In this document: positions 12,792-12,932 of the stretch, one piece after another | Layout of the letters: each line of letters begins with the position of its first letter | Numbering within the stretch: position 1 is the first letter of the stretch | Assembly: GCA_016840965.1 (NCBI GenBank) | Contig: JAEORI010000171.1 | Coordinates: 1-12,932 of the forward strand | DNA from: Candidatus Thorarchaeota archaeon | GTDB lineage: Archaea; Asgardarchaeota; Thorarchaeia; Thorarchaeales; Thorarchaeaceae | DNA length: 12,932 bases | Direction of reading: 5' to 3' | Program-made: the position numbers and the translations under genes | Notes under the pieces: generated by a model | The model's input: the letters and a program-made list of their open reading frames with translations, nothing else | Told to the model about the DNA's origin: nothing | Database searches by the model: none

Positions 12792-12932
12792 TTATATGGC
12801 AGCAAGCTTGTTCTTTGTCCATTTAACACCTTTCAGATAGAAGAACACCCAGAAACTGCTATGGATGTGTACAAAAACATGCCAGTGATGCCAGAGCGTG
12901 AAATATTCGAGAGGATTGTACAAAATATTACC
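12792..12932 (-). CDS. Possible C-terminus of a membrane protein, cut by right edge
   Basis: On the minus strand, 46 codons are open from the window edge to a TAA at 12792-12794. The sequence has an aromatic, His-rich hydrophobic stretch (LWHHWHVFVHIHSSFWVFFY) followed by a basic tail, LKGVKWTKNKLAAI. That is the look of a last transmembrane helix plus cytoplasmic tail, as in some membrane glycosyltransferases (inference). It would precede the PAP2-like gene by 90 bases on the same strand. The complementary plus-strand frame is also open to the edge and has better purine-first codon bias, so the strand is undecided. Confidence 0.4.
   Translation of the reverse strand, partial: GNILYNPLEYFTLWHHWHVFVHIHSSFWVFFYLKGVKWTKNKLAAI

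Overview
The window looks like a chromosomal segment of an archaeon, and an Asgard (Promethearchaeota) archaeon is the best guess. Three things point to archaea: a topoisomerase VI gene pair (top6B-top6A), a coenzyme F420 ligase gene (cofE), and TATA-box promoters. The lineage guess is inference. It rests on how closely both Top6 subunits resemble what I remember of plant TOP6A/SPO11 and TOP6B, and on zinc-ribbon proteins with unusual domain mixes. Genes start with ATG, GTG or TTG, and several have good Shine-Dalgarno (SD) sites.

Layout. Positions 1-762 (minus) hold a 3-hydroxyacyl-CoA dehydrogenase cut by the left edge. Positions 763-1972 lack any large gene but are rich in signals. They contain a probable divergent promoter with a perfect palindrome, a chain of five tiny ORFs of which three have good SD sites, a TATA box inside overlapping inverted repeats, and about 210 bases of consecutive hairpins. 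A 35-codon ORF then lies in frame with, and just before, an MFS transporter gene (1973-3481), which ends at a strong hairpin. Next is a membrane-associated zinc-ribbon protein (3639-4415), convergent with cofE (4421-5224, minus); one hairpin serves both ends.

A 310-base divergent region with a 16-bp perfect palindrome separates cofE from the top6B-top6A operon (5535-9703, 4-bp overlap). This operon is the most notable part. Top6B carries a roughly 110-residue insertion inside its ATPase domain and an acidic tail. Top6A carries a roughly 320-residue N-terminal extension with two Lys-rich segments and two helix-hairpin-helix (HhH) units. An SD plus ATG sits exactly where the canonical-length Top6A core begins.

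Downstream are an amidohydrolase (9796-10713) and, convergent with it, a minus-strand group: a zinc-ribbon/acidic/TPR protein (10719-11957), a PAP2-like membrane protein (12066-12701), and possibly the C-terminus of another membrane protein at the right edge (12792-12932).

Top6B and Top6A would form one A2B2 DNA topoisomerase. The other genes (beta-oxidation or butyryl metabolism, F420 synthesis, transport, lipid-phosphate chemistry) look like independent housekeeping units. I found no tRNA, rRNA, CRISPR array or insertion sequence by eye.
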